DNA of 64,000 nt from Aporrectodea caliginosa (GCA_020284085.1 JACEVL010000833.1:165001-229000), one strand, 5' to 3'. Positions 47,692 through 57,652 are shown, counted from the first letter of the stretch. Notes: generated from the sequence alone by a model not told the origin. Translations and numbers: made by a program.

Positions 47692-48663
47692 TCACAACAA
47701 CAACAACATCACCATAGTTGTCTTCAGGGACGAAACTAGGATTTGATGTTAGGTTTGACAAGTTTATAAGTGCCTACGGCCATTAGATCGACTATGGGCC
47801 TCGCATGCATCTGGCACGGATAACCCTTACAGTTGTTTTGTTGTGGTCGTTTGTTAGTTGCCATAGCGATTGATCGTTACTGGTTGATAACGAGGAACAT
47901 GAGGTACACGCACGGGACCCTCTTCCCTCGTCGATACGCATGCAAGGTCATGGTCGGACTGGCCTGGACCACATCCGGGGTCATCTCCGTGTCGCCACTC
48001 CTCGGCTGGAGGACCAACGTCGACGTCATCGATGACTACGAAGAAGGAGGCTCCGAGGAAGAAGGTTCTTGCCAGATCAGTCAAGACTACGGTTACACCA
48101 TCTTCTCCACCTTCGGAGCCTTCTGGTTTCCGCTGGCGATCATCTTAGCCCTCTACTTCCGGATCTTCTGGATCGCTCAGAAGCGCCTCCAGCGGCGAAT
48201 TCGACAAACACTCACGTCGAAGGGGACAGGTCCAACACGTCGCCTAGAAAACGAGATAAGGACACCGGTTGAACCTCTGGAAAACACCCTCCACAGAAGA
48301 CGGGGCACTGAGGGATGCTGCCTCGGCAACCAGAAACATCGCAGGTCCTCGCATTCTTCCAGTGCCAGGACCCGCTTTGCCAAGGACTCGCCGAGACCCG
48401 ACGAGGGCAACCGAGAGACCAGAGTCACCTACCGAAAGTGCCAATACCGACGCATGCGCAATTCAGCGCGCATGTTGGGCTTGATAATCGGTGGGTTCGT
48501 GCTGTGCTGGCTGCCCTTCTTCCTCTTAGCAACGATTCTTCCGTTCTGCGAGCGATGCATCGTGCCACAAGGTGTCGCCAGCGTCGTCACTTGGCTCGGA
48601 TATTCCAATTCGCTGCTCAATCCGGTCATCTACGCCCAGTGTGACGTCCTTCAACTGGGATAA
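45473..48663 (+). CDS. Serotonin 5-HT1-like G protein-coupled receptor, two exons, C-end frameshifted
   Basis: Exons 45473-46130 and 47858-48663, intron phase 1 (GT at 46131, AG at 47856-47857), 487 residues. Long N-terminus with N-glycosylation sequons (NNS, NDS, NYT). TM1 [11 protein letters not shown]2 [17 protein letters not shown]3 [14 protein letters not shown] with the amine-binding Asp, then AIDRY; TM4 with W; ECL2 Cys (SCQIS); TM5 [15 protein letters not shown]; a basic loop of about 100 residues; TM6 [21 protein letters not shown]7 [15 protein letters not shown]. The TM5, LPFCE and TM7 blocks closely resemble vertebrate 5-HT1A, a Gi-coupled serotonin receptor. The frame then diverges to QCDVLQLG and stop, while helix 8 ([13 protein letters not shown], 48650-48688) follows one frame off. 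Start codon uncertain: Met at 45500 or 45623 would also work. Function is plausible only if the helix-8 break is an error or tolerated. Confidence 0.88.
46155..46326. mobile_element. hAT MITE in the receptor intron
   Basis: Ends CAGAGATGGGCACGATTAG and TTAGTTACCCATCTCTG, exact duplication ATGATAGG at 46147-46154 and 46327-46334. Internal tandem words aatcgattagaattag. Only 24 bp downstream of the exon 1 donor. Same family as 54407-54588, which is in the opposite orientation. Confidence 0.95.
46425..47280 (+). pseudogene. LINE 3' fragment in the receptor intron, split by a MITE
   Basis: Peptide [20 protein letters not shown] and [20 protein letters not shown], then after the inserted MITE a shifted [20 protein letters not shown] and [14 protein letters not shown]. 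This is the C-terminal part of a CR1-like reverse transcriptase. Several frames are needed, so it is dead. Confidence 0.75.
46601..46967. mobile_element. hAT MITE inside the intronic LINE
   Basis: Ends CAGGGGTGTCAAAA and TTTTGACACCTATG. Duplication ACCTAAAA (46593-46600) and ACCTAAAG (46968-46975), 7 of 8. Subterminal GGCCCGC words recall the element at 17725. Length 367 bp, non-coding. Confidence 0.88.
47530..47715. repeat. (ATC)n microsatellite
   Basis: Long ATC array with AAC interruptions in the receptor intron, ending about 140 bp before exon 2. Asp-, Met- or Ile-homopolymer frames over it are artefacts. Confidence 0.97.
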
Positions 48664-48690
48664 GAACTTCCGACGCTGCTTCAACCGAAG
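48650..48690 (+). pseudogene. Out-of-frame helix 8 of the receptor
   Basis: In the +1 frame relative to TM7 the sequence reads [14 protein letters not shown], a typical amphipathic helix 8 (5-HT1A has YFNKDFQNAFKK at this place). From the NPVIYA motif there are 10 bases (tgtgacgtcc) more than are needed to join it in frame. The reading continues into the adjacent transposable element, so the natural cytoplasmic end is lost. Confidence 0.7.
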
Positions 48691-48799
48691 CAAATCATGT
48701 AACAATTTGCTAACCGGTGTTTCTAGACTGTTTCGAAATGATAGACGTCCTTCAACTTTGACCCTAGGGCTGAAAACGAAAATCGCTGTTAGCAACCTG

Positions 48800-49810
48800 G
48801 ATTTTGAGAAAATCGGTTGCATGGGAAAACAAGATGGCGGCCAAAATGGTGGCCAATAGCTTCAAATTGCTATAAGTGAAGTTTTGTAAGTGATGGAAAC
48901 ATGATTTTAGAGTCTAAATTAACATTTTCAGGGTCAAGGAATGTGATGAAACTAAAAACACACACGTAGCTCTGCCAGAAAACCAAAATGGCGGACAAAA
49001 TGGCGGTCATTATCTTCAAATGGCTATAAGTGAAGTATTATATGTGATGAAAACCTGATTTTAGAGTCTAAATTAACATTTTCAGGGTCAAAGAATGCGA
49101 TGGAACTAAAGACAAATATGTAGCACTGCCAGAAAACCAATATGGCGGACAAAATGGCGGACAAAATGGCGGCCAGAATCTTCAGATGACTATAATTGAA
49201 GTCATGTATGTGATGGAAACCTGATTTTAGAGTCTAAATTAACATTGTCGGGGTCAAGGAATGCGATGGAACTAAAAACACATATGTAGTAGTGTCAGGA
49301 AACCAAAATGGCGGACAAAATGGCGGCCATTATCTTCAAACATAGGCCATAAGCGAAACATTGTATGTGATGGAAACATAATTTTAGAGTCTAAATTAAC
49401 ATTTTTAGGGTTAAGGAATACGATGGAACTAAATACACATTATGTAGCCCTTCCATAAAACCAAAATGGCGGACAAAATGGCGGCCATTATCTTCAAATT
49501 GCTATAAGTGAGGTATTGTATATGATGGAAACCTGATTTTAGAGTCTAAATTAACATTGTCGGGGTCAAGGAATGCGATGGAACTAAAAACACATATGTA
49601 GTAGTGTCAGGAAACCAAAATGGCGGACAAAATGGCGGCCATTATCTTCAAACATAGGCCATAAGCAAAACATTGTATGTGATGGAAACATAATTTTAGA
49701 GTCTAAATTAACATTTTTAGGGTTAAGGAATATGACGGAACTAAAGACACATATGTAGCCCTTCCAGGAAACCAAAATGGCGGACAAAATGGCCGCCAGT
49801 CTGATTTTAG
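48800..49810 (+). repeat. ~156-bp tandem array with clustered ATGGCGGC motifs
   Basis: Each unit contains ccaaaatggcggacaaaatg then gcggccattatcttcaaa, a constant tgatggaaac, and ttagagtctaaattaaca. The word AAAATGGCGGC matches the known core of YY1-type zinc-finger binding sites (AANATGGCGGC). Two or three such words per unit give well over ten across the arm, plus the inverted arm at 51340-51360 and 51490-51520. Confidence 0.85.
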
Positions 49811-49994
49811 AGTGTGAAGTAACGTTTTGACGACAGAATTTTGCTTTTATTGTAATGTTTTTATTAGTGACGATAGAGAGAGCAATTCGTTTGTCTAATT
49901 ATTAATCTGCATAATGTTTTTCAACCATAATAATAATTAAATCACCAGATACGATCGTTCGAATTATCGCAAGTGTCTCACCATCTGCATGGCG

Positions 49995-51290
49995 GAGATG
50001 CACTTGTTGCCAGAAGAAATTGAGGATGCATTCCGTGACGGCGATTTCATTGTTTAGAACAGCTATAGAAGGTTCAATAAGGTTGATGCAGACCATGCAA
50101 AAGAATGGCTAGTTGGCACCGGTAAGAAGGCTGGTGGAATAACTGGCCTAGCAAACGACAATAATATACTTCATCAATGGGCACTGTCATTCCATGTGCG
50201 TTCTGATATCCAGAGGAAACCATAGACTTGTTTGACGTACTGCATCTTGATGAAACTTACAAAGAAATGACTCTCTCGACAGAAATGGGACGAAAATTAT
50301 GAAGAATCACTGCTTTGTCTGTTCAAAAAAACGATAGCATTGCATAAAAAACACTACTTCGGAATGCAGTAACAAAAGACGTTGCAACATCGGCAATGCT
50401 TGATTCGCTTCTTAATGCAAAGATAACCTGATAAAGTTACAAATGTGTTAATCATAGACTTTGTGGCAATGACACTGGAACTGTGCATGTGAAATTCAAT
50501 GATCCCTTGAAGAAGAGCAATGAACCTGATAAAGTTACAAAATTTGTTAATCATAGACTTTGTGGCAATGACACTGGAACTGTGCATGTGAAATTCAATG
50601 ATCCCTTGAAGAAGAGCAATGCTCCTACATTTCACGACTTGTACAAGAAGAGTTCTTCAACCAAAAAAGGAACACCGATAAAATTGTAAAGGGAGGTCGC
50701 GATTTCATGCAGCGACTCGTCACAGCATATGCAGACGATCGTGTAGGCCTATCTTGCAACAGTACTGTGCCATGAACTTCTCTCAAAACCAATGGCTTTG
50801 GTGTATGCTGAAGGCAATATGAGAACTTTTGACAAGGCCTCGATGTTGCAGACACTCTCTGAAAAAGTAGCATGTCCGGGTCAGCATTTCCCTTACAGAT
50901 GCAACACATTTAATTATTGATGAACAAGCAATGGCACAAGCAAAGCAATAGTGAAACCTCCGAAAGCAAAGACATTTGGTGACCTGGCAGAAACAATGGT
51001 TACACATGTGAAGAAACTTTCGATTGGCTACTGCCGGGTCTTATGTGTCTACCTCGACAGCAACACACGAAGAAGCTGATACCAGAATAATTGTGCATGC
51101 TTTCCAGACATGTACCCGAAAGCCTTAGTCGCTTGTGCATGGGATACCGACGTGATTCTGCTGTTGCTGCATCACCATCAACGCTTCAAATGTGATGAGG
51201 TGTGGGTGATGGCAGGAACATCAGCAAAGCGGAAGTTCATTCCAATTCACACCCTGAAAATGTTAATTTAGACTCTAAAATCAGAATTTT
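49995..51290 (+). pseudogene. Broken gene inside the inverted-repeat element
   Basis: Fragments in several frames: MHLLPEEIEDAFRDGDFIV then stop; FNKVDADHAKEWLVGTGKKA; NHRLCGNDTGTVHVKFNDPL; THEEADTRIIVHAFQ at 51065-51110; and DTDVILLLLHHHQRF with GTSAKRKFIPIHTL at 51150-51270. EEADTR...H and DTDV with FIPIH are signature spacings I associate with repeat-encoded proteins common in marine invertebrate genomes, whose acidic residues look metal-binding. The exact family and activity are not known to me. Frameshifts between EEADTR and DTDV and many stops mean it is not functional. Confidence 0.6.
50427..50621 (+). repeat. 98-bp tandem duplication in the broken gene
   Basis: cctgataaagttacaaa to gaagagcaatg occurs at 50427-50524 and 50525-50621, nearly identical. 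It disrupts the frame, as 98 is not a multiple of three. Confidence 0.9.
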
Positions 51291-51626
51291 CATCACATAA
51301 TATAATACTTCACTTATAGCCATTTGAAGATAATGACCGCCATTTTGTCCGCCATTTTGGTTTTCTGGCAGAGCTACGGTGTGTGTTTTTAGTTTAATCA
51401 CATTCCTTGAACCTCTGAAAATGTTAATTTAGACTCTAAAATCATGTTTCCATCACTTATAAAACTTCACTTATAGTAATTTGAAGCTATTGGCCACCAT
51501 TTTGGCCGCCATCTTGTTTTCCCATGCAACCGCTCAAAATCCAGGTTGCTAACAGCGATTTTCGTTTTCAGCAGGGTCAAATTAGTCTAGAAACACCGGT
51601 TAGCAAATTGTTACATGATTTGCTTC

Positions 51627-51827
51627 TAACAGTGATTTCTAGAGCCCTTTTGAAATTCCAAGCCTAGACTAATATGACACCTTTAAACTAAATTACATCC
51701 TTTAAGAGAAATGGCACACAGTATGCTGCATGCCTTTCAGCTAAATGACGTCCTTCGTCCATTATGACGTTTTTCAACATAATGACGTCCCGTGTGATGA
51801 CATGTGATTATGCTCTGTGATTATAAC

Positions 51828-51879
<52 letters not shown>

Positions 51880-52008
51880 ATATATATATATTATATATAT
51901 TATGACCTCAATGACCTGTAACCTAATGTATGCGTTGTGTGCATACATACGTAATCATGTAATTAAATTAATAATCACTGTAGTACACAAATCCTATACA
52001 AATACATG
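51627..52008. repeat. Right flank with (TA)n run
   Basis: Text with repeated gacgtcctt/gacgtccc words at 51735-51790, then a (TA)n tract at about 51827-51900. No gene. Confidence 0.6.
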
Positions 52009-52100
52009 CGTAATCGTAATCGTAAACTCGAAATTTCTACAGCGCCCACAAAAGCGAAGTCGCGGGATCCAGCTTTTTCACAGGCGCTTTATCAAAACAA
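52009..52100 (-). mobile_element. LINE 3' tail, (ATTACG)n type, inverted
   Basis: cgtaatcgtaatcgtaaact then aatttctacagcgcccacaa and cgaagtcgcgggatccagct: inverse of the tail at 12650-12738. Confidence 0.65.
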
Positions 52101-52790
52101 AATCGATAGGCAGAGGTCAAGATCCGGAGAGTCAGAAGGGCAGACAGTCAGACGGCTAAGGTGGATGATGCTTAGAGTTGAAATGGCGAGGAAGATGAGG
52201 GAAAATGTATGCAGATGTATATAATATCATTAATATGCTTATGTATAAGCACATACATCGCATACATACATGTAGTTCATGATTGTGTACAACTCTATAC
52301 ATACATGTATTTCTTAATTTGATACAGATGTGAGCAAGCTTCAGTACATAACACCTATAGACCTACGCATTGTACTTATGCATGTAGGCTGCACACAGAT
52401 TTGATGACGATTCTGTTGTCACCTAGCTTGTTCCAGATGCTGTCATGCTCAACACATACAGTCACGCTTGCAAGACAGCATTATAAGGTGTAAGTATCAC
52501 AGCCATGTGATAGCATCTAGTGTTGCTACACATCAGGCATGCCAGTAGGCTTGTACAAGGGTCGAGTCACTTGTTCTGTTACATCCAGCGTCTGCAAACA
52601 CAGACTCCAGCTAGGCCTGTATTGCAATGAACGCATTCCCAGGTGTGTCATATACACCTTCTTCGCATCTATAGGTAGCCTACGTGCAATTATGCCTACG
52701 CTGTCCGGTCATTTAATGGTCAATGTGTATGACCTAATGATATACACAGGGCCTATACATGCCTACAGATATATTAAACGGGTTTCACCA
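52101..52790. other. No gene seen
   Basis: AT-rich with ATACATG words. The open frame at 52539-52841 lacks a recognisable domain, and its end runs into the LINE tail that follows. Confidence 0.5.
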
Positions 52791-52794
52791 ACTG

Positions 52795-52873
52795 TTGAAG
52801 ACTGCATTCTTCCGTATGGCCTGGGTCGGGAGCGCCTCTGAGTAGGGATCTGAAAGGGGCGCTATATAAATTC

Positions 52874-52905
<32 letters not shown>

Positions 52906-52908
52906 ATT
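52795..52908 (+). mobile_element. LINE 3' end, (GATT)n type
   Basis: tatggcctgggtcgggagcg encodes the terminal AWxGSASE-like end, followed by aaaggggcgctatataaatt and (TGAT)n. Same family as 15900-16818. Confidence 0.75.
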
Positions 52909-52948
52909 ATTCTGTCATGTCAGTATCATCTGTATGTAGCTTTATAAC

Positions 52949-53017
52949 TTAAAATTTCTGTCTCCAAATAAGTATCGTAATTTATATACAGTACTTATTC
53001 GGAGACAGAAATTTTAA
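52949..53017. repeat. Near-perfect 26-bp hairpin
   Basis: ttaaaatttctgtctccaaa and following to 52974 pair with 52992-53017, with one mismatch in 26 bp and a 17-bp AT-rich loop. It looks like a minimal fold-back element. Confidence 0.9.
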
Positions 53018-53208
53018 TATAGGACAATCTATAATGTAAGGGCCTGTATATCTGTGTATTTGTGCCTCCATTGTGAATGTATCAGTATAGATATATATAC
53101 ATAATGACATATTGGATACAGTAGGCCTATAAGGCATCTGCTATGGCACACACACGCACATGCAAACACACACAGAGACAAGCACATGTTGGTACAGCGT
53201 ACGCAGAA

Positions 53209-53340
<132 letters not shown>

Positions 53341-53918
53341 ATATATATGAGGCTGTCCTTCATCTATGCATATATATATAAAATATATATATATATACCT
53401 GAAGTTAGTGTTGTTGCTAACAGTTTCATTGTATTCCGCACTGCCAAGTATAATTATTTTACGGCTGAAACGCGATATGTGTTTCGTTGTGGACGGTCAG
53501 ATTGCGTGATGATGTATACAAGTGTAGAGTTTTGTTAATTTGCAATTGAAATTCAGTGACTCTCTGACACCGTTGACATGCCTGCCTGCGCAGAAACAGC
53601 AGGAGAGAAATTCAGAAACAGAATAATATAGGCCTATATGATTACATACACGTATCTATATGGACTGTATACACTCACAGCAGGCTATAGGTGGACTATA
53701 GTCCGGACGGAATTGAACCCTACGCATAGGGTCTCTTGCTATGCTGTCCTTCATCTATGCATAGGTATGGCCTTGTTGGCCCACGCTGTGCAGGAAGCCG
53801 GACCAACATTCCAGCTGTTAGGAGAATAATAATTTCCGCGTTTTCCACAGTTTATGTAGGCCTAGAGCAGGATTTTAGTATTATTTCAACACTCTGTGGT
53901 TTCGTTTAAGAAAGGACG

Positions 53919-53969
53919 ATGTGCTGGAAGAAGGCCGTCTTAATGGTGGCTGTACCCTTGAAAATTATG
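53919..53969 (+). CDS. Weak candidate first coding exon
   Basis: ATG followed by CWKKAVLMVAVPLKIM and a strong donor ATG|GTAAGT at 53970, ending in phase 0. The peptide is short and hydrophobic with a basic start, signal-peptide-like. The phase agrees with the candidate exon at 57538, but 3.6 kb of repeats separate them and I recognise no family. Could be chance. Confidence 0.25.
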
Positions 53970-54134
53970 GTAAGTCTCTACGGCATTTAAAACTCAATTA
54001 AACTTTCGTCCGAATAAAACTTGGATTGTTCTAGTGAAATTAATCTCTCGCATTGAAATTGCAGAACTCGGCTTCACATCACTGGGTTGATCAGCTACAA
54101 CTGCGGGTCATTGAGGCTTGAACCCTTGACTTCT

Positions 54135-54245
54135 AATTAATCGTAATCGTAATCGTCATCTCCAAACTTCTAAAGCGCCACTCGAAAGCCAAGCGCAGGG
54201 CACCAGCTTATTCACGAGCGCTGCGTCTAGTCAGAGGGGTTGTCC
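54135..54245 (-). mobile_element. LINE 3' tail, (ATTACG)n type, inverted
   Basis: taatcgtaatcgtaatcgtc then cttctaaagcgccactcgaa and caccagcttattcacgagcg, inverse of the end at 40045-40125. Confidence 0.65.
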
Positions 54246-54406
54246 AAAAGAGAAGTCCGATCCTAGGCTATAGCTGAATATTAGCTGTAGCTGATTAGTT
54301 GCTGTTTAACGACCCTCAGACGCTGTTTCATAACTAAGATAACTTCGAAGCTTCTCCATTGCAAAGCCTTGGGACCGACACTAGCAGAGGGTATGGGCAT
54401 TGGCGG

Positions 54407-54588
54407 CAGAGGTGGGTAACTAATCGACTAGATTCTAATCGATTAACTAATCGATTAGACAAACAGCTAATTCTAATTCTAATCAATTAGCAAATTTCAG
54501 CAGCTAATCATAATTTTAATTGATTAGCAATTTAACTAATCGATTATAGTTAATCGATTAGCAATTTAGTTAATCGTGCCCATCCCTG
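54407..54588. mobile_element. hAT MITE, CAGAGGTGGGTAAC end
   Basis: Ends CAGAGGTGGGTAACTAATCG and CGTGCCCATCCCTG. Flanks ATTGGCGG and ATTGCCGT match at 6 of 8. Internal aatcgattagaattag-like words. Same family as 46155-46326 in reverse, slightly older by its worn ends. Confidence 0.82.
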
Positions 54589-54629
54589 ATTGCCGTAGTT
54601 TATAGCTATACGACATCAGCTCTTTTATG

Positions 54630-54730
54630 GGATATTCATCTATTCATTCATTCATTCATTCACTCATTCATGATGAGCATTTATATAGAGCCGCTTCAAG
54701 AACCTGCTCAGTAGCGCGCCCAGCCTACAC
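54630..54730 (-). mobile_element. LINE/SINE tail, inverted
   Basis: (ATTC)n, then gagcatttatatagagccgc and ttcaagaacctgctcagtag: inverse of the AGGCGCTATATAAAT-type tail. Confidence 0.5.
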
Positions 54731-54974
54731 ACGACTACTAAAGAAAAAAATGTATAGACGGTATCGGCTCGACAAGACACAGGACGAGTTCGCTTATGTT
54801 GGGAGTAGGCCTATAGATCAGGGAGTGCTTAACATTCTCTTTCGAATCATTCAGTCATGAAAGAGTATGAAACTTAAATTTTCATAACGTGTTTCCATTT
54901 CCAGATCATGTGCTATACATTGTAATTATTATAGACTTCTGCTTCTTTACGGTAAACATAGGGCTAGCTATACA

Positions 54975-55315
54975 AACTTCCGCCAGCACTACGACAAATA
55001 TCTGACCCATCCTACGAAGTCACCAAAACTCCACCTCTCGCTATCTCTCCACAGGTCTTTCACTCGAAACTGAAAACACTGCTTTTTGACAAATCCTATC
55101 CTGAATCCAACACTTCTCCCTGCCTACCTCGCCGTCTCAACCCCAAACACCATCCACCTTTATAGCCGCCTGCCCGTCTGCCTGCCTGACTCTCTGAATT
55201 TTGACCCCCTGCCTATCGATTTAGTTTTGATTGAGCGCCTGTGAATAAGCTGGTTCCCGCGACTTCGCTTTTGTGGGCGCTGTAGAAGTTCCGAGTTTAC
55301 GATTACGATTACGAT
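54975..55315 (+). pseudogene. LINE 3' fragment with (ATTACG)n tail
   Basis: SFTRN then KHCFLTNPILNP-like remains of the reverse-transcriptase end, a CT-rich stretch, gagcgcctgtgaataagctg, gtgggcgctgtagaagttcc, and (ATTACG)n. Decayed. Confidence 0.6.
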
Positions 55316-55721
55316 GTAGCCTACTCTGGAACAACTCAAGGAAACGCTGGATTCTTATTTGTTTACTGATCCAGTTCTAAGAAGGACTTAGAAACAGGCC
55401 TGCATGTCTATATAGGGCCTATACGCCCTATAGGCCTACTAATAAAGACTTGGAAGTGCATTGTTATTTAATATTACTTTTCCTATATAGCTGCAATAGG
55501 ATTTATAAAAAAATAAAATTCTTAAATAGACGCGAACCACACGTTGTCTGGCGTTATCAACCTGTAAAAATAGGCCTTTGTTTTGTGTACGGCAGGTTTT
55601 TTAATAATCATTGCAGATCACAAGTGGATTTTAATAGACCGCTTCCGGAAGATTGGCTTAGATTTACGTGGAAATGGGGAAAATAGCTCTCCACCCCGTG
55701 CTATTATACCCGATCACCATG

Positions 55722-55890
55722 TTATATATATATATATACATCACTATTTACATGCATACATACATACAGTATTACACACATATATATATATATAATTATA
55801 TATATATATATATATCACTAAACTTACCATTATATATGCCCCTATCGCTAAACGCCATTTTATATTTTATATATATATATATATATAAGT
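55722..55890. repeat. (TA)n and CATA runs
   Basis: Interrupted TA dinucleotide tracts at 55722, 55780-55815 and 55865-55887 with short CATA pieces. Confidence 0.85.
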
Positions 55891-56102
55891 TTTATATATC
55901 GCTCAAATTACGAACTTTGTGAAGTGGAGTTGAAGGAGAAAAAAATGGAGACCGACAGGATTAAAATTTAAACTTAAATTGAGATTCGTTTCTTTAATAG
56001 CTGGAACGCACTCAAACTACCAAGTTCAGCATGCACTTAGGACCATAATATCATATATGTATGTATATTATGTAGGCCTACGTGTATATATATATATATG
56101 TA

Positions 56103-56412
56103 ATTTATATAGCGCCCCTTTAAGTTAACTACTCAGAGGCGCTACTGACCCAGGCCCGGTCAAAGAGAAAAGTCTTCAGTAGTTTACAGAAAGAGCCAGA
56201 CAGGTCCCGCGGAAGAGAACGCAGGTCAGAGGGAAGGCTGTTCCACACGGAAGGACCAACGATCGAGAAAGCCCGACGCTGTCTAATGGCAGTGCGAGCA
56301 TGCGGAACCATAAAATCACCTCTGGAGGCCGAGCGCAGAGATCGGCGACCAGAACAGGACGAGGTTAAGGTAAAGAGCTCCCGGAGATAGACAGGTGCTC
56401 TGCCCAGGACAC
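56103..56412 (-). pseudogene. CR1-like LINE 3' end, minus strand
   Basis: On the minus strand: HCVLGRAPVYLRELFTLTSS, RSASRGDFMVPHARTAIRQR, RAFSIVGPSVWNSLPSDLRS, then KTFLFDRAWVSSASE and a stop, followed by the AAGGGGCGCTATATAAATT tail. It closely parallels 16500-16800. The frame is open to its 5' break at the CATA tract. Confidence 0.85.
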
Positions 56413-56429
56413 AATGCCCAACGATATAA

Positions 56430-57010
56430 TACATGCATACATACATACATACATACGTACATACATACATACATACATACATACATACATACATACGTAC
56501 GTACATACATACATACATACATACATGTACATACATACATACATACATACATACATACATACATACATACATACATACATACATACATACATAAATACAT
56601 ACATACATACAGTCATACATACATACATACATACATACATACATAGGGCCTACATACATACATAGGGCCTACATACATACATCATGATGCATGTAGGCCT
56701 ATTACAGAACAGTTCTTTCTATTTTCTAATCGCACACTAATCGCAAACATACATACATACATACATACATGTAGGCCTATTACAGAACAGTTCTATTTTC
56801 TAATCGCACACTAATCGCAAACATACATACATACATACATACATACATACATACATACATACATACATACATACATACATACATGTAGGCCTATTACTGT
56901 ACCAGAACAGTTCTATTTTTCTAATCACACACTAATCACAAACATATATACATACATGCATGCATGCATACATACATACACGAAGACATACATACATACA
57001 TACATACACT
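56430..57010. repeat. (CATA)n array with embedded ~60-bp unit
   Basis: Long CATA tracts. Between them gtaggcctattacagaacag then ttctattttctaatcgcaca ... taatcgcaaacatac appears three times (about 56692, 56771 and 56884), so a compound unit was amplified with its CATA flank. Confidence 0.9.
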
Positions 57011-57537
57011 ATAGTCTCGCGCCTCAGATTCAGTTTTTACTGTCACTAATAATTAAATAGTCTAATAATAAGAAGAGTCTAAATATTAAGTAATTTGCGA
57101 GGTTATCTCTCTTAGTCGACTGCACACAATTTCATTGTAACACCTGAGTAAATTTTACTGGCACTAATGATAATCATAATGCTAATATCTCTGAATCTGT
57201 AGGGCAATGTAGTAACGGAGAAATAAAGGCCCTGTAATTGGCTGAAACAGTCGATCTGCGCTGATGCAACAGTAATTAATTTTAGTAATTAATCAGCGCA
57301 AGACATGATTCTGACGGGCGATGCACTAACAAGCGCTATAGGCCCCCATACACGTATCCTATTACAGTGCAGTTCGATTTTTCAAACACGCGAACCATTT
57401 GCTATGTTTTTCGTAACAATTTTAGCCCGGAAACGACTTAGCCACAAATCTGCGATGCTCATTAGGAAACTTTAGGCTAACATAGGTTAGGCTAGGCCTG
57501 TATAGGCCTGCCTCCATACCATACTGTTCACTTTCAG

Positions 57538-57652
57538 ACATGGACAAATCCTTTTAAGAACTGTCTAAACAAGAAGATTCATCCGCAGGAAGAAGTTGGC
57601 GATATCGAGGCTGATGAAGATACATCCGTAAAGTTATACTCCGCAGACGCCG
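57538..57652 (+). CDS. Candidate internal exon, unknown gene
   Basis: Pyrimidine-rich acceptor atactgttcactttcag, then an open frame TWTNPFKNCLNKKIHPQEEV and GDIEADEDTSVKLYSADAG, to a strong donor GCCG|GTAAGA. 115 bp, from phase 0 to phase 1. The acidic/polar composition looks protein-like against the AT-rich repeats. It could join the candidate at 53919-53969 in phase. Family not recognised. Confidence 0.4.

Larger units (their letters stand above)
48687..51626 (+). mobile_element. 2.9-kb inverted-repeat (fold-back-like) transposable element
   Basis: The left end GAAGCAAATCATGTAACAAT and the right end are inverted copies of each other for about 380 bp (left 48687-49100, right about 51250-51626). 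The arms hold tandem ~156-bp units: about six on the left (gattttagagtctaaattaa at 48903, 49057, 49223, 49379, 49535, 49692), two on the right. The centre has a broken gene (separate entry). Unequal arms with tandem units fit a fold-back-type element or one that expanded by slippage. Flanking target duplication is unclear: only a loose GCTTC(T)AAC match. It begins directly after the receptor's helix 8, so insertion replaced or displaced the receptor tail. Confidence 0.85.

Noticed and set aside
47437..47761. Poly-Asp, poly-Met and poly-Ile frames
   Set aside because: Trinucleotide microsatellite in the receptor intron; likewise 27961-28212 and 57936-58483.
48572..48859. Separate protein starting [15 protein letters not shown]
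   Set aside because: It is the shifted frame of the receptor's TM7 and helix 8 running into the transposon arm, not an independent gene.
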